This document shows, piece after piece, positions 52,579-64,000 of a stretch of DNA of 64,000 nucleotides. Below the pieces are notes generated by a model. The model did no database searches, was not told the DNA's origin, and saw only the letters and a list, made by a program, of their open reading frames with translations. This DNA is from Zantedeschia hybrid cultivar (taxonomy: Eukaryota > Streptophyta > Magnoliopsida > Alismatales > Araceae). The DNA lies in NCBI GenBank assembly GCA_030544215.1, contig JARZZO010000014.1:34749734-34813733 (forward strand), read 5' to 3'. Positions within the stretch are counted from its first letter, which is position 1. Each line of letters starts with the position of its first letter. A program made the translations under genes and the position numbers.

Positions 52579-54825
52579 AATTACGCACCCATCCTACCAT
52601 CCAAACCACTACTCCGCGTACCATTTTCCGCATCACCCACTACCACCACCTACCCAGATACCATACAACCATCTAGACCCCTGCTTCGCATGCCATTCCC
52701 CACTCCATCCACACCAACCACTTATCCTTCCACCATCCAACCATCTAGGCCTCTCATCCGTACCATGCCACCACCAACTAACCCCACGCCATCACCCGTA
52801 TACCAACACTCCACACCATCCACACCATCCATTAACCCTACGGTGCTCAAGTTATCACCCGGCCCTTCCACGACAGAGGAACATGCGCTCCGGAGTGGGA
52901 GGATTTTCAACAAGGTCTTTCCTCAGTCGACAGTTAGAGACGGCCCATCACAGCCGCCGGAGGAAGCACACAATGATGAGAGTGCACCAGGCACTCAATA
53001 CGACCTGCTGAAGCACCTTGACAGAACACCGACACGAATCTCCGTGCTTGAACTGATAAAAAGATCGAAGACCCATCAAGAAGCCCTGATGGAGTATTTA
53101 CATAAAGTAATGGTCAACGAAGACGTGCCGGTAGAGAAGATCGCCGCACTACTAGTTCCCCAGGGGGATCAGCCCTCTATTTCATTCCATGCATCGGAAC
53201 TAGCACCACCAGCAGCCAGGAGCATGGCTTTGAGCATTATGGTCAATATCTGCAAGAAGGCCGTAGATGCATGTCTGGTCGACCCAGGGGCTTCAATCAA
53301 TGTCTTGCCTCCGAAGACCCTTGAGTTGTATGGTGTACCCAAGGAAAAATGGCTGCCTAGCCCTATCTCTGTTACTGCTTATGATAATTCCACCCGTTCC
53401 CCTCTGGGAATGGTCTATTTGAAAGTGGAGCTAGGCCCTGTATCTCACGCCGAGGTCGATATTCACATTCTGGAAATCGATCCCTCCTTGAATGCCATTT
53501 TGGGTCGTCCTTATATGAAAACCCTCGAGGCGATTCCCTCTACGAATCATCAGTACCTCAAATTCCCTTACAAAGGACGAATCATTAAAGTTACGAGCAT
53601 GCGGATCCTTGCCGCTGCTCATTCTCTGAATATCAAGCCCACTTCTTCACCTGGCCGACAACCTTTTCTGTCGGTATTACAGGTTTACCATCTGGTGGCT
53701 AATCCTTTAAAGGCCGCCACTCTTACTCCTTATCCACTGAATGCCATAAAGAGGGGGAAGTGCATCAGTACCCCCGGATGGAAAATAATGATGAAGAGTG
53801 GTTATCAGCCTGGAAAAGGCCTGGGCACACAATTGCAAGGCAGAACCACTCCCGTCAAGGACGACCGAAGGACACTTGGAAATGGCCTGGGCTATAGGCC
53901 AAGAAAAGTGAAGCAGGACATTGTTCAGCAAGAAGAGAATGAAGACGGCCAAAAGGTCTGGGAGACAATGTCTACACCATGCAAAGAAGGTCGGGATCTC
54001 TTAACATGGACTTTATACACTAATTTTGTAAAGGGGCCCGTAATCAGTCATGACAACACGGTGGTCATTACTTCCTGTTTTGACCTCCATGATATATATG
54101 GAAGAGACTTGGCCAGACATTGTTCAGAACTGCTCATGTACCAATCCTTGGAGGCAATGCGGCCAATGAAAAGGAGAAAATTTCAAGACTCTGAGTGCGA
54201 ATGGTACAGATGGTTCGATTTAAGGGATCTATATATCGCATTGAATAGACTATTTCTTGATCCCTCCGAACCTAAATGGCCGCCACAGATAGACGAACTG
54301 ATTAAAGGGCCTGGTGCTATTTTTGATAAGAGAATACTGCTGTCTGAGGAGACTGATGAAGGGGAGCCAGATGACCCCTATGAAGCTGGCTACACCACGG
54401 ATCTTCTTTGGAGGGGGACTTATCCTTCTCATATTTTCACGCTTCACACCTTGTTCCGCACTCTGCTCCTGACCCCGACTTGGTCGCAGGTCATTACTGA
54501 GGATATTCCACGGGCTCCGCCCGTCATGATCACTCTGTCCCAACGGGACTTCATTCCCCAACCTCCTCTCGATCCAGAGAGGATTTATGATTTAATCTGG
54601 GACATACTACTGTATGATCCCCCCAATCCTTTGGCCATGGTGCTACTCCCTTCATCGCATTCTCCTCCTATTCATCTTCATTCTTGTTTTATGTTTAATT
54701 CATCTTTTATCAAAAAAAAAACGTCAATTTGGCAACAAATTTCTCCCAGATCCTCATTGAGGAAACTTCCTACTTGTCCGATTGTACCCCATCGCGCGGA
54801 TCTTTCGGTCAAGATTCTCTTCTAG
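52579..54825 (+). pseudogene. Element C protease, G-patch and unassigned module
   Basis: C's ORF1 resumes after the AGGCT duplication and stays open for about 711 codons from 52690. The protease motif reads D-P-G instead of D-T-G (near 53281), which should abolish activity. The G-patch (GYQPGKGLGTQLQG...NGLGYRP) and the module with YGRDLARHCSELLMYQSLEA follow. The frame is otherwise intact. Confidence 0.88.
54712..54735 (+). promoter_or_regulatory. A-run at the ORF1/ORF2 junction of C
   Basis: A run of ten As followed by CGTCAATTTGG lies at the position of the B site, and ORF2 again lies in the -1 frame. The shared arrangement in two copies supports a functional shift site. Confidence 0.5.
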
Positions 54826-57800
54826 ATCTACTCTGCCCCTCCCCTCGGGAGGATTCTCCTATATTTCCGTCTGTATCCAATAATTTTCATTCTACTTTAT
54901 CCTCCTTAGGTCAGGATAGGCAGTCTAGTGAAGTTAGGGAGTCTAGTTCTAGGTAGGTTAGCCATGTTAGGAAGTCTAGAAAATCTAAGGGTAAACAAAT
55001 TACAGATAGATACCTCCAGGATTTAGCTGATAAATGCCTTTCTTGCTCTATGATCCCTCAGCTATTAGAGAATCCTATTCAGATGCCAGAAGAATGTATA
55101 GATGATGAGTCAGTTAATGATGGATATGGGGTGTATGAATTGATACATGAAAAAGACCCTATTGTTGAAGATGAGGAAGATGACGAGGACGCGGCTGAGG
55201 CATATGCCAGTGGAGTAAAAAGATTCGATGAACCCTCAACTGCCGTAGAAGAGCCCACCAAAGAGATCAACTTAGGGACTGAAGACGAACATAAGGTTGT
55301 CCTCGTTAGTAAAAATCTTTCTGAAGAGGATGAGAAGGGAATGGTACAAGTTCTTAAGGACTATAAGGACACTTTCGCCTGGAGTTATGAGGATATGCCG
55401 GGGTTAGACTCATCGCTAGTGGAACATAGGTTGACATTAAAGGATGGAGCTAGCCCGGTCAAACAGAAGTTAAGGTGATTCCACCTACAAATGGCTTTAA
55501 AGATGAAGGAAGAGGTTGATAAGTTACATAAAGCCAAGTTTACTAGAGTTGTCCTTTATCCATAATGGGTGGCCAACATAGTCCCGGTTATGAAGAAAGA
55601 TGGGAAGGTCAGGATTTGTATTGACTTCCGAGATTTGAACCGGGCGTGTCCTAAGGATGATTTTCCATTGCCTCACATTGATGTACTCATCGATAACACT
55701 GCTGGCTATGAAACTTTATCATTTATGGATGGATTTTCAGGATATAATCATATCAAATTGGCAGAAGAAGATCAGGAAAAAACATCATTCACTACACCTT
55801 GGGGAACATATTGCTATGTCGTCATGCCATTTAGATTAAAGAATGCTGGAGCCACTTATCAAAGGACTATGATGGCAATATTTCACGACATGATGCATAT
55901 CGGTCTAGAAGTGTATGTAGATGACTTGTTGGTGAAATCTAAGACAAAGGCTGAACATGCCAAAGTTCTGGCAAGAGTGTTAGAAAGATCAAGGGAATAT
56001 CAGTTAAAGATGAAACCCAAGAAATGTGTATTCGGGGTATCCTCAGGGAAATTACTTGGGTTCATTGTCAGTAAACGGGGAATTGAGATCGATCCCAACA
56101 AGGCAAACGCTATCAGAGAGATGTCGCCTCCCAAGAACTTGAAAGAGTTAAGAAGATTGATCAGAAGGTTGCAATTTATTCGCCGTTTCATCTCCCAGCA
56201 TTCACAAAGATGTAAGCCGTTCTACGAGCTTACCAAGCTCGGAGTCAAATTCGATTGGGACGATAAGTGTCAGGAGGCATTATTTATTTACCAGAACATC
56301 TCTCTCATCACCCCCTTCCTCGTTTTGATCCAGTCCGATCGGAGTTTCCGGATGAGGAACTGATGTCCATAGACCAAATCAAAGATGATAGGTGGACTCT
56401 GCATTTTGATGGAGCTCTGAATTCCCATGGAAAGGGGATTGACATTATTCTGTTATCACCTGAAGGAGTCACCATTCCACAAGCCTTTCAGCTTGACTTT
56501 CCGGCCACCAACAATATAGCTGAATACGAGGCACTCCTTGCTGGCCTCGAGGCTGCTCATTTCCATGGTGCTACCAAACTCAGGATTGTGGGTGATAGCC
56601 AATTGATTATTCGCCAAGTATTAACCAAGTATCGAACTCTTGATCTCAAATTCAAGCCTTATCAAGAACTTACTTCTGCTTATTCAAAGCTTTTCACAAA
56701 ATTGATCTTCGTCCATGTTCCTAAGAATTAGAACATCTTAGCTGACGCTCTAGCCTCACTTGCATCTTCTCTTAATTTCTCAATCAGCAAACAATCCGAG
56801 TCAATCATCGTTCATAGGCTTCTTTCACCTACCGTGAAAGATCCCTCATTCCTTAGAACTAAGGAGAAGCTACTGAAGAAGGTCAGAGATGGAGATATTG
56901 TGGAAAAGAGGGAGATTATGTTAATGGAGCTGTTAGAAGAGATGGATGATGAACAGAAGCCATGGTACTATGAAATTGCCAAATATTGTGAAGATCAATC
57001 ATATCTTGAAGAAGCCACAATTGAGAAGAAAAGGGCTATCAAGAGAGTTGCTCAAAGATACACCCTAGTTGGGGGAGCATTATACAAAAGAGGTTTTGAT
57101 AGAGTTCTTCTAAGAAGTTTAGACGAAGATGAGCTCTGGAAGGTTATGGAAGGGGCTTATACTGGAGTTTGTGGTGGCCATGTTAATGGACAGATGTTAG
57201 CAAAGAAAATGCTTAGGCAATGATTCTATTGGCCGACCATGGAAGAAGATTGTGTAGGATATGTTCGTAGGTGTGCTAAGTGCCAACTTCGCGCTGATAA
57301 GATTCATTCTCCTGCATCTTCACTCCACCCTGTTTCCTCCCCATGGCCTTTCTCCATGTCGGCTTTCGATATCATTGGATCCCTTGGTAATCCTGATTCC
57401 GGCATTTAGCAGAAGTCCTTCATCCTCACGGCAACGGAATACTTCACCAAGTGGGCAGAAGCTGAATCATACACGGAAGTCAAAGCATCAACCTCTGCAA
57501 GTTCATCATGAAGAAAATCATCACCAGATTTGGAATTCCAAGCACCATCGTCACCGACAATGGACCTCAGTTCGTGTCACAAGAACTGAAGGACCTCTGC
57601 AATAGGTACAAAATTGCATTGCATCATTCATCTCCTTACTATCCGCAAGGCAATGGCCAAACAGAGGCAACTAACAAGACTTTGATAAAAATCATCAAAA
57701 AAACGTGCAAGTCTAATAAATTCACAGACTGGCCAGAAAAATTGATTGAGGCTCTATAGGCCTACCGAACTTCAATCCGCACGCCCACCATGCAGACTCC

Positions 57801-58220
57801 TTATTCCTTAACATTTGGAATGGAGGCGGTAGTTCCATACGAACTCCTTATACCGTCATTAAGAGTACAATAGAATAAAGAATTTTCCATTGATGAACAC
57901 CGTTCAGCACTCCTTACTCAATTGGAACTTTTAGACGAGAAAAGATGGTCAGCTGCTAATCATGCAAGAGTGTATCAAAATAGATTAGCACGTTTTTATC
58001 AAAGGAAAGTCATCGAACGTAAGTTCAAAGTTGGTGAAATGGTTGTCAAAAGAATTTTTGTAAAACCTGGTGGTCCGCGTTCTAAGCTCCAACCCAATTG
58101 GGAAGGACCATATGTTGTATCACATGCTTTTCCTGGTAACGCTTACCGTTTAGTTAATGCAGAAGGGGAAGAGTTAGCTCACCCCTAGAATAGTTTGCAT
58201 CTTAAGAAATACTACCCTTA
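54729..58220 (+). pseudogene. Element C polymerase and integrase, decayed
   Basis: Same domain order as B ORF2. Stops at 55478 (R to TGA) and 55564 (Q to TAA) precede reverse transcriptase (55569-56270), which keeps YVDD but has PFR instead of PFG. Near 56280 about 415 bp covering most of the first RNase H are deleted. The second RNase H (56370-56730) and the integrase finger (from about 57150) are present. Integrase has further stops (57221, 57408, 57758, 57871, 58186) and a frameshift near 57495, although the DNG and E motifs remain (57508-57759). Confidence 0.9.
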
Positions 58221-59514
58221 GGTTAAAGAGTCGATCAGCATGGTACAAAGACCAGTAGAATCAGAAAATTTATAAACTCAAATTCCCTTATCAGTCTGGA
58301 TAATTTAATTTCAAACACATTACTACACACACTGACACGTTTGATTCGTGAGTAACAAGAGATGCCAAGTCCTAAGGAATACCGAAAGCTTGACTGAAAG
58401 TGTAAAGTGCAAATCATTCTTTTTAAAAACAAAATTCCGTTTTTACACTCGGCCCATGATGTCGGAACGAGACTTAGAACAGACTACCAAGAATACCCGC
58501 TATCTTAGTAGGAGGCCGTCATAAAAAAAAATGGGGGTGATCCGTCCCAAGAAAAAGAAAGAAAAGCAAAAGCAAAAAGGCAAAAGCCAAATGTCAAATC
58601 AAAAGGCCGTTGCATTACAAACGTTACATTAAGGCCATGAAATGAAATGAAAGGGAACGCAAGGTCGATAAATACACCGGAAAGAAAATGATCGAACCCC
58701 AACAGATATTAGGGTAGGAAAGGAACATCTTTTTAGGTCTCCGGAACCTTCTCGTGGGCTTTCAAAACCAATTCTTCCTTTCTTTCTAAAAATGCGTACT
58801 CCAAACTTAAGGAACAACCTAGATTGACTAAGGAACAAATCATCGAATGGGATCACGAATGGAAACACAAGTCCAAACACAATGGGTTTAAGTTAGATTA
58901 TTGAAGAACAATTTGGGAATTAAGTTAATAAATGAATATGATTTTTTGATCTGAGTACCATGCTGGTCTTTTAGTTTGCACCATATTTCAAAATCCAAAA
59001 AAAATACATATTCCAAAAATCCAAAAAAATACATATTCCAAAAATCCAAAAAAATTCATATTCCAAAATCCAAAAAAATACATATTTAAAAAAAATCCAA
59101 AAAAAGTACATATTTCAAAACCCAAACAAAAATAAACACTTCAAAACAACAAAAATATTTCAATTAGCATCTGCTTATTGCATCTAGTGTGCTTCATTCC
59201 TTTTATGTTTCAGTGAACATCTATCTGCTTGCGTGTTGTATTTTGCTTATAGTTTGATTATTCATGCCACCTTTGTTAATAAAGGCTATGCCCCTTGACC
59301 CTTCTGCTAAGAAAAGATTGATCGACCATTCACTTGGTCAGGCAAGGGGCTAAGTCTAAATAGATACTTAACCTATTTGTTAAGTAATGTGCAGGATACA
59401 GGACAAACACATGGAACACAAAGATGAAGGCAAAAGTTTCATATATATATATATATCAAAGGTGTTTTTACATGATACACAAAAGGAAAGGCAAAAGTAC
59501 ATAATATGAAGCCC
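58221..59514 (+). other. Spacer between integrase and antisense gene of C
   Basis: Non-coding and matching the B spacer. At 58979-59120 it has a shorter version of the A-rich tandem repeat (unit AAAAATCCAAAAAAATACATATTCC). The 3' end of the antisense PMD gene lies just beyond. Confidence 0.7.
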
Positions 59515-62366
59515 TCAAGGCTGGCTCTCTCTTGCCCCTTCGTCGAACTGACTCTGAGCCTCATCCTGGGCATCCGGTGTTGGAGCTCTGGACGGTGGCG
59601 GCGGTGGACCCATGGCACTCGGACCAGCCTGACCAGAGGAGATGGCCACGCTGGCTGTGAAAGCGCTCGCCTGCCCGCTCTCCTGAGCACGCTGCCGAGC
59701 ACGCCTGTATCTCTCCTCGACCCTCCGGCGCTCGTGCTCGGCGATGCCTAATTGGACTAGAAGGGAGGTCATCTCCACATCCAGTCTCTGCCGCTCCAGC
59801 CGCTCCCTCTCCCTCTCCTCAGTGACGAACTCCAATCAGGACTAGAGACGTGAAAGCTCTCAAGGAAGATCTCCGGTGGAGAGACGAGTCACCTGCTCCT
59901 CGAGGTCGCGAACCCGGGCCGCATCCGCCTCAGCCCTCTGAAGGGCTTCATGAAGCTCAGCAACCTGCAGGAGAAGTTATTGTTAGCCCAAGGCAATCAA
60001 GCAATCAAAATCAAAGTCAAAAGAAGAAAAGAAAAAGACCGGAACTCACTCGAGCGACACGGTCCTCCTCTACAAGGGAAGCACGGTGGATGGCGGAGGC
60101 GAGCTAACTCTGGAGGTCAGCCAAAGCAGCCTCGTGAGCGGCCGAATAGGAGGAGGATGAAGCGCCGTAAGAAGGGGGAGCCGCCTGGGTGTAGACGTCT
60201 CGCTGCACCAAAAGACAATTATCAGTGGTTAATCGTCTTAATTAAAACATTCATTCACATTCATTCATACATACCAGGTCGAAGAGCTCTTTCTGGACCT
60301 GCTCCAGCTAGGCCTCCGCATCATGTAGGCGGGCCCGGAGGTCGATGATGACCGCATCTCGCGCATCCTGCATATCACACATACATACATTCATTCACAG
60401 ACATAAATTAAGAATAATAAAATGAAAGAAGCATAAAAGCATACTTACATCGAGTAGTCGGAGGAGCCGTAGCTGATCGGCGTAGTGGGCCCGGTACTCC
60501 TGGAGATATGTCTCGCTGCTCTCCGCCCGGGACTCCACTCTGACGCCGCGGCGGTGCCAATCTTCGTATTGCTCCGGGAACTTGGTACGCCAATCGGTGA
60601 GGGCTTGCTTGCCCCTCTTGCTCCTTTCGACACCCTCTGGGACCTCCTCGTCGATCCATTCCTGGTGGAGGCCCAGCGTCCTCATCACAAGCCGGAGGCG
60701 GAGGGGCTCGATCTCGTTCAGGCAGTGTAGCCACATCTGCCTGCCGAACCTCCTCTGGCCAGCCGTCACCCACGGCTGACCCTCCTCGCCCATACCCAGG
60801 TAGGGGCGTCAGATCACCTGCATACAGGTTAGATGCATTCATATAAATAACTTGCATTTAAGAAATAAAAGATTGCATTTAATGAACAAAATTGAACAAG
60901 TTAAAAGCTCACCAGAAGCTCAGGATAATCGAGGAACTGACGGCAGAGGGCCGTCAGTTGGTGGTGCTAAGGTGCCGTGTCCACAATTGGCTGCCAACGA
61001 CAGGCCAATGGGACGGCACCGGGTCTCACTATCCGCACTCGGCCGAGCGGGAAGTAGTGATAACTCCAAACCTGCATACATGAACATATAAGTTAGAAAA
61101 ATCATTTCATTACATTGTATATCATGAACAAATAATAAGACAATTTAATACCTAAAGGAACAACGAGAAGCCGCTGATGGTGGTCTCACGGTCAGGCGTG
61201 ACCGCGGACAAGTCAGCGAACAGGTGGGCCAGGAGGGCCGCACTCCATACATACTCATGAAGACTATCTAGATCATCTAACAAATAAAGGAACCTATAAT
61301 GAATGTGGTCGCCCTTCTTACCGAAGAGCAACCGACCAAAGAAAAAGACAAGGAAAACCCTAAGCTGCCTATCTACCTCCTCCTCCTGACTCGGGTCACT
61401 ACAATACACGGAAGAGGAAGACTCTGCTAGCCTACTCCTAAACTCCTCCCGGGTCTCGTCTGACCGACGTCGGGGTTCATCTAGTCCTAAAGCGGCCTCT
61501 ACTTTTACCCTAGGGACCATCCTAGACTACCTACCTAGGCTAGACACCTCTATGCCTAGTAGGGCCTCTGCCAATCCTCCGTAGTCGGGGTAAGTCACCC
61601 TGCTAACCGGTTGGCCCTCTACCCTAAGGCCAGTAATCTTAGCCACATCCTCTAGAGTTGGGACCATGTGGCCCCAAGGGATTAGGAAAGTCCTGCTTTC
61701 CGCAAGCCACCTCTCCCGCAGCGCCTGCAGGAGGACCAAATCGAGCAAAAACGGCTCGATATCTAGGATCTCGCCGAACCCCATCCGGCCCAAGCGCGCC
61801 TTCTGGAAGTCTGGGAGTCCTCGGTATGCACCTATAACTAGGTCCCATGAGATGCGAGCCCTCATCGTCCCCTGTAAACGAAAATAAGAAGATTTCATCA
61901 GTTAATGAACATAACTAATCAATAAAATTGTCTGTTTAAAAGGCGTCGAGATATGTGGACGCCCATTGAAAGGCGTCCACCACCCTTGACACCATTTGAA
62001 CCAATTTTATGTCCTATTTTAAAAATTCAATTCCTTTTTGAATGGCGTCGAACCATGGCGACGCCCTTTGAAAGGTGTCACCTGGTATGGACGCCATTCA
62101 AACTCGAATTTCAGACTTTTTTGGAAAAGTCCCCTTCTTTATCTCCATTCATCAAAAATCAATCCCATGAGAAACTTACCAAGTGGAAGGCCTCCTCCTC
62201 TTCTTCTCCTCCCTCGACTGCCGATGGTGGGGGAAGTTCTTCTTCAAGGATGTCCGTCGCCGCCTCTAAGGCCCTAGCCTCTTCGGGGAGAGCCGCCTCG
62301 TGCTCCTCCCTCCTCACTACGCGCTCGGCGGCGGTGTTTCCCCCTCGATCCCTCGCCGGGCTCCAT
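59515..62366 (-). pseudogene. Antisense plant-mobile-domain (PMD) gene with seven exons
   Basis: Opposite to gag-pol, exons on the minus strand are about 62366-62180, 61871-61137, 61071-60913, 60817-60449, 60367-60275, 60202-60050 and 59964-59515. The introns show GT at 62179, 61136, 60912, 60448, 60274 and 60049, and AG before each acceptor exon. Exon 2 encodes LRERWLAESRTFLIPWGHM, then PTLEDVAKITGLRVEGQPV, and later HEYVWSAALLAHLF, the PMD hallmark; exon 3 continues VWSYHYFPLGRVR. Exons 4-7 give W-P-Y-like and E/R-rich coiled-coil segments and a tail SSGQAGPSAMGPPPPPS...ESQP. Damage includes frameshifts in exons 1 and 2, Q to TAG at the end of exon 2, W to TGA in exon 4 and stops in exons 3, 5, 6 and 7. 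Cellular PMD proteins act in the nucleus in silencing; the role in the element is unknown. Confidence 0.82.
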
Positions 62367-62865
62367 TGAAGAAACCTTGAGAAGAAGAGAGCTTGAGAGA
62401 AAAGAGTTTGATGAGGGAAGTCGCAGGAGAAAGATCGCCGGAGAGAGAAAGATTTTGGAAGAATGAGGAAGAAAGGGGAGTCTTCGCAGGTTCTGTTAGA
62501 GAAGTTTAAAACGCGTCTGGGTACAGCGACGCGATTTAGGGCGCATAAATTGAGGCGACAAGGCCAACTGTTTGAAATTGAGTAAAAGGCGTCTTGACAG
62601 GGCGACGCATTTTAGGTTACCACCAATTCTGGTCAGAACAGTACAAGGTATGATGATAAAAGGCGTCAACATATAAAGACGCATTTAAGTGGATTAATCA
62701 CAGAATTAATGGCGGAGTTCTGGAAAAAGTAAGAGAGAGAATTGAAAAAGCGTCTACCCATGTGGACGCGTTTTAAGGTTAAATTCGGGATTTTGAGGAT
62801 TAATGGCTGATTTTTAGAAAATAAATTATGGTTAAAAGGCGTCTTTCTGAGTGGACGCGTTTTAT
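61936..62865. repeat. Nine GCGTC/GACGC hairpin repeats around antisense exon 1 of C
   Basis: In the first intron lie two abutting pairs (61936-61969 with 61966-62000; 62039-62072 with 62069-62102). Upstream of the antisense start lie 62507-62540, 62583-62616, 62657-62689, 62743-62776 and 62832-62865. They flank the presumed antisense promoter region. Confidence 0.8.
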
Positions 62866-63034
62866 ATTAATTATACCCGAACTGTCATATTTTAAGGAAA
62901 AATCAAGTTTTTATTCGAGGAAAAATCGTGGACAAGTCACAGGAGATTAAGGGAAGATTTCAAGATATAAAGGAGCGATTATTTATTAAAGCAAATTCTT
63001 TATTACATCAAGGAAAGAAAAGAAAAAAGAACAT

Positions 63035-64000
63035 TCAGCGAAGAAATTCCCGAAGTCCTAATATATATGGAACATTTAATCCTCTATCTCTATTTTTAGA
63101 GGATTTTACATGGTGACTGAAGCCGATATTCCATAAACTGGCAATGAGTTCTGTAGCTTCGTAGTCGTCATCAGATTCTAAAGCACACCGCTTGATTGGA
63201 GATATAAGAGAGAATTCGGGGAATTGATAGCGAGGCAGGCTGAGTTGAGTAAGGCATCGATGGGGATTGTACAGCACGAACTCAGTAGCCCCGATCAATT
63301 TAAGCTCTACACCGGATGCACGACGTACTCAAATAGGCTTTCCTACGAGTGCAAGTGGAGAAGAGTCGAACCCATTTGATGACATGCTTCTCAGATATTC
63401 TCTCCAGTCAGCTCGAGTATTGAGCTTTGGCACTCGGTTAATCATCTTCTCGTTGAACTTCACGATGTTGGAAATATGGAAGATCGAGCTATTCAGGTAG
63501 ATTTGAGAAGGTCTTGCTGAGTTCCTCGTGTGATATTCGAACTTGAAGTGCAATTCAACCTATAGAGCAAAGAGCAGCATGCACCCATAAGGAGATTGAC
63601 ATGTGGACGCTGCAGAGAGCCCACTGTAGAGATAAGCTAGGATCGCAGTGCTAATGTATTTTCCCTTAAAGATTGCGCATATCGCACTGACTTGATCATC
63701 TTCAAGGATGTTGTCTTGCGCAGGAAAGAATAGAGCCCCGGCAAGGCACGTGATGAAAGCTTTCGTCACGTCCTCAGCATCATCCTCTCTTAGATCATCA
63801 ATCTCGTACAAGGTCCATTCTGCGAGCTTTGCAAGGTTGATCCCTCTATTGGTAAGGCATCCTTTAACTTTTGTGGGGTCCTTCATGATTGTCATCAACA
63901 GTTGTTGGCCGGTGATCTTCTCCCTCATTAAAGCCATCTTATCCTTGATTTTTGGAAGGCCCAACAAAAGCTCAACCTCCTCTAGAAGGATAGTGCACTC
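63035..64000 (-). pseudogene. Second antisense gene of C (DUF7745-like), cut by the window edge
   Basis: The minus strand enters at the right edge with LLEEVELLLGLPKIKDK, continues through an L-A-E-W-T-L and V-T-K-A-F-I helical region, then LFFPAQDNILEDD and AYLYSGLSAASTCQSPYG. The C-terminal blocks RVPKLNTRADWREYL and IGATEFVLYNP follow. It aligns with E 27640-28740. A stop (W to TAG) at about 63560 and another at about 63329 break it. The order of motifs matches DUF7745-type plant retroelement proteins; exon 1 would lie outside the window. Confidence 0.65.

Larger units (their letters stand above)
36853..64000 (+). mobile_element. Element C: 5'-truncated Tat-type element hosting element B
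   Basis: C has no 5' LTR. It begins in the Q-rich part of gag, is split at 37683/52574 by B, and then runs through protease, polymerase, integrase, spacer and both antisense genes to the window edge. Its 3' LTR would lie outside. It shares frame order and most sequence with B and E. Stops and a roughly 415-bp deletion in RNase H make it non-functional, but it preserves the most complete first antisense gene. Confidence 0.85.

Overview
This is a window of flowering-plant nuclear DNA made almost entirely of nested LTR retrotransposons. The plant assignment rests on Tat-lineage Ty3/gypsy elements (reverse transcriptase followed by two RNase H domains), antisense plant-mobile-domain (PMD) genes carried inside those elements, and one exon that encodes the conserved core of Mediator subunit MED31. 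The species cannot be named from the sequence. No complete host gene and no RNA gene was found.

Layout. 1-4740 is host-like DNA: no recognised gene up to 3.5 kb, then a MED31 exon on the minus strand (3667-3752) and a GC-rich short tandem repeat. At 4745-7304 sits a minus-strand non-autonomous LTR element with a GACAG target duplication and a 491-residue ORF of unknown function. At 7594 begins element D, a decayed RIRE2-like Ty3/gypsy element whose pieces lie at 7594-9692, 33805-34261 and 35595-36852. D is split by element E (9693-33799, duplication CCCAG) and by a solo LTR (34262-35589, duplication AGCAG). E itself carries three solo LTRs with target duplications (11703-13254 AAGAC; 13269-15858 GTAAG; 18508-20095 CCAAT), a truncated LTR (24970-26410) and a hAT-like DNA element inside its 3' LTR (30847-32919). 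At about 36852 D is joined abruptly to element C, a 5'-truncated relative of E that runs off the right edge. C is interrupted by element B (37684-52573, duplication AGGCT), the youngest and best preserved copy, with two 1338-bp LTRs that look about 1% different.

B, C and E belong to one large Tat-type family. The order is LTR, long leader, gag, protease, G-patch, a roughly 300-residue unassigned module, an A-run where the frame shifts by -1, reverse transcriptase, RNase H, second RNase H, integrase, a long non-coding spacer, two genes on the opposite strand, polypurine tract, LTR. The first antisense gene (best seen in C, 59515-62366) has seven exons with GT-AG introns and encodes a PMD protein with a coiled-coil tail. 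The second (E 27640-29081; C 63035-64000) resembles the DUF7745 group of retroelement-associated proteins. B has lost nearly all of both antisense genes.

The most unusual signal is a short dispersed hairpin repeat, about 31-35 bp, with arms of A/T-rich bases plus GCGTC, a variable loop of roughly 8-12 bases, and GACGC plus A/T-rich bases. Roughly 50 copies occur in LTRs, leaders and the non-coding DNA around the antisense genes, and also in an unrelated-looking solo LTR. None was noticed in long reading frames. They often abut in pairs and once in a triplet. I know of no described family that matches it.
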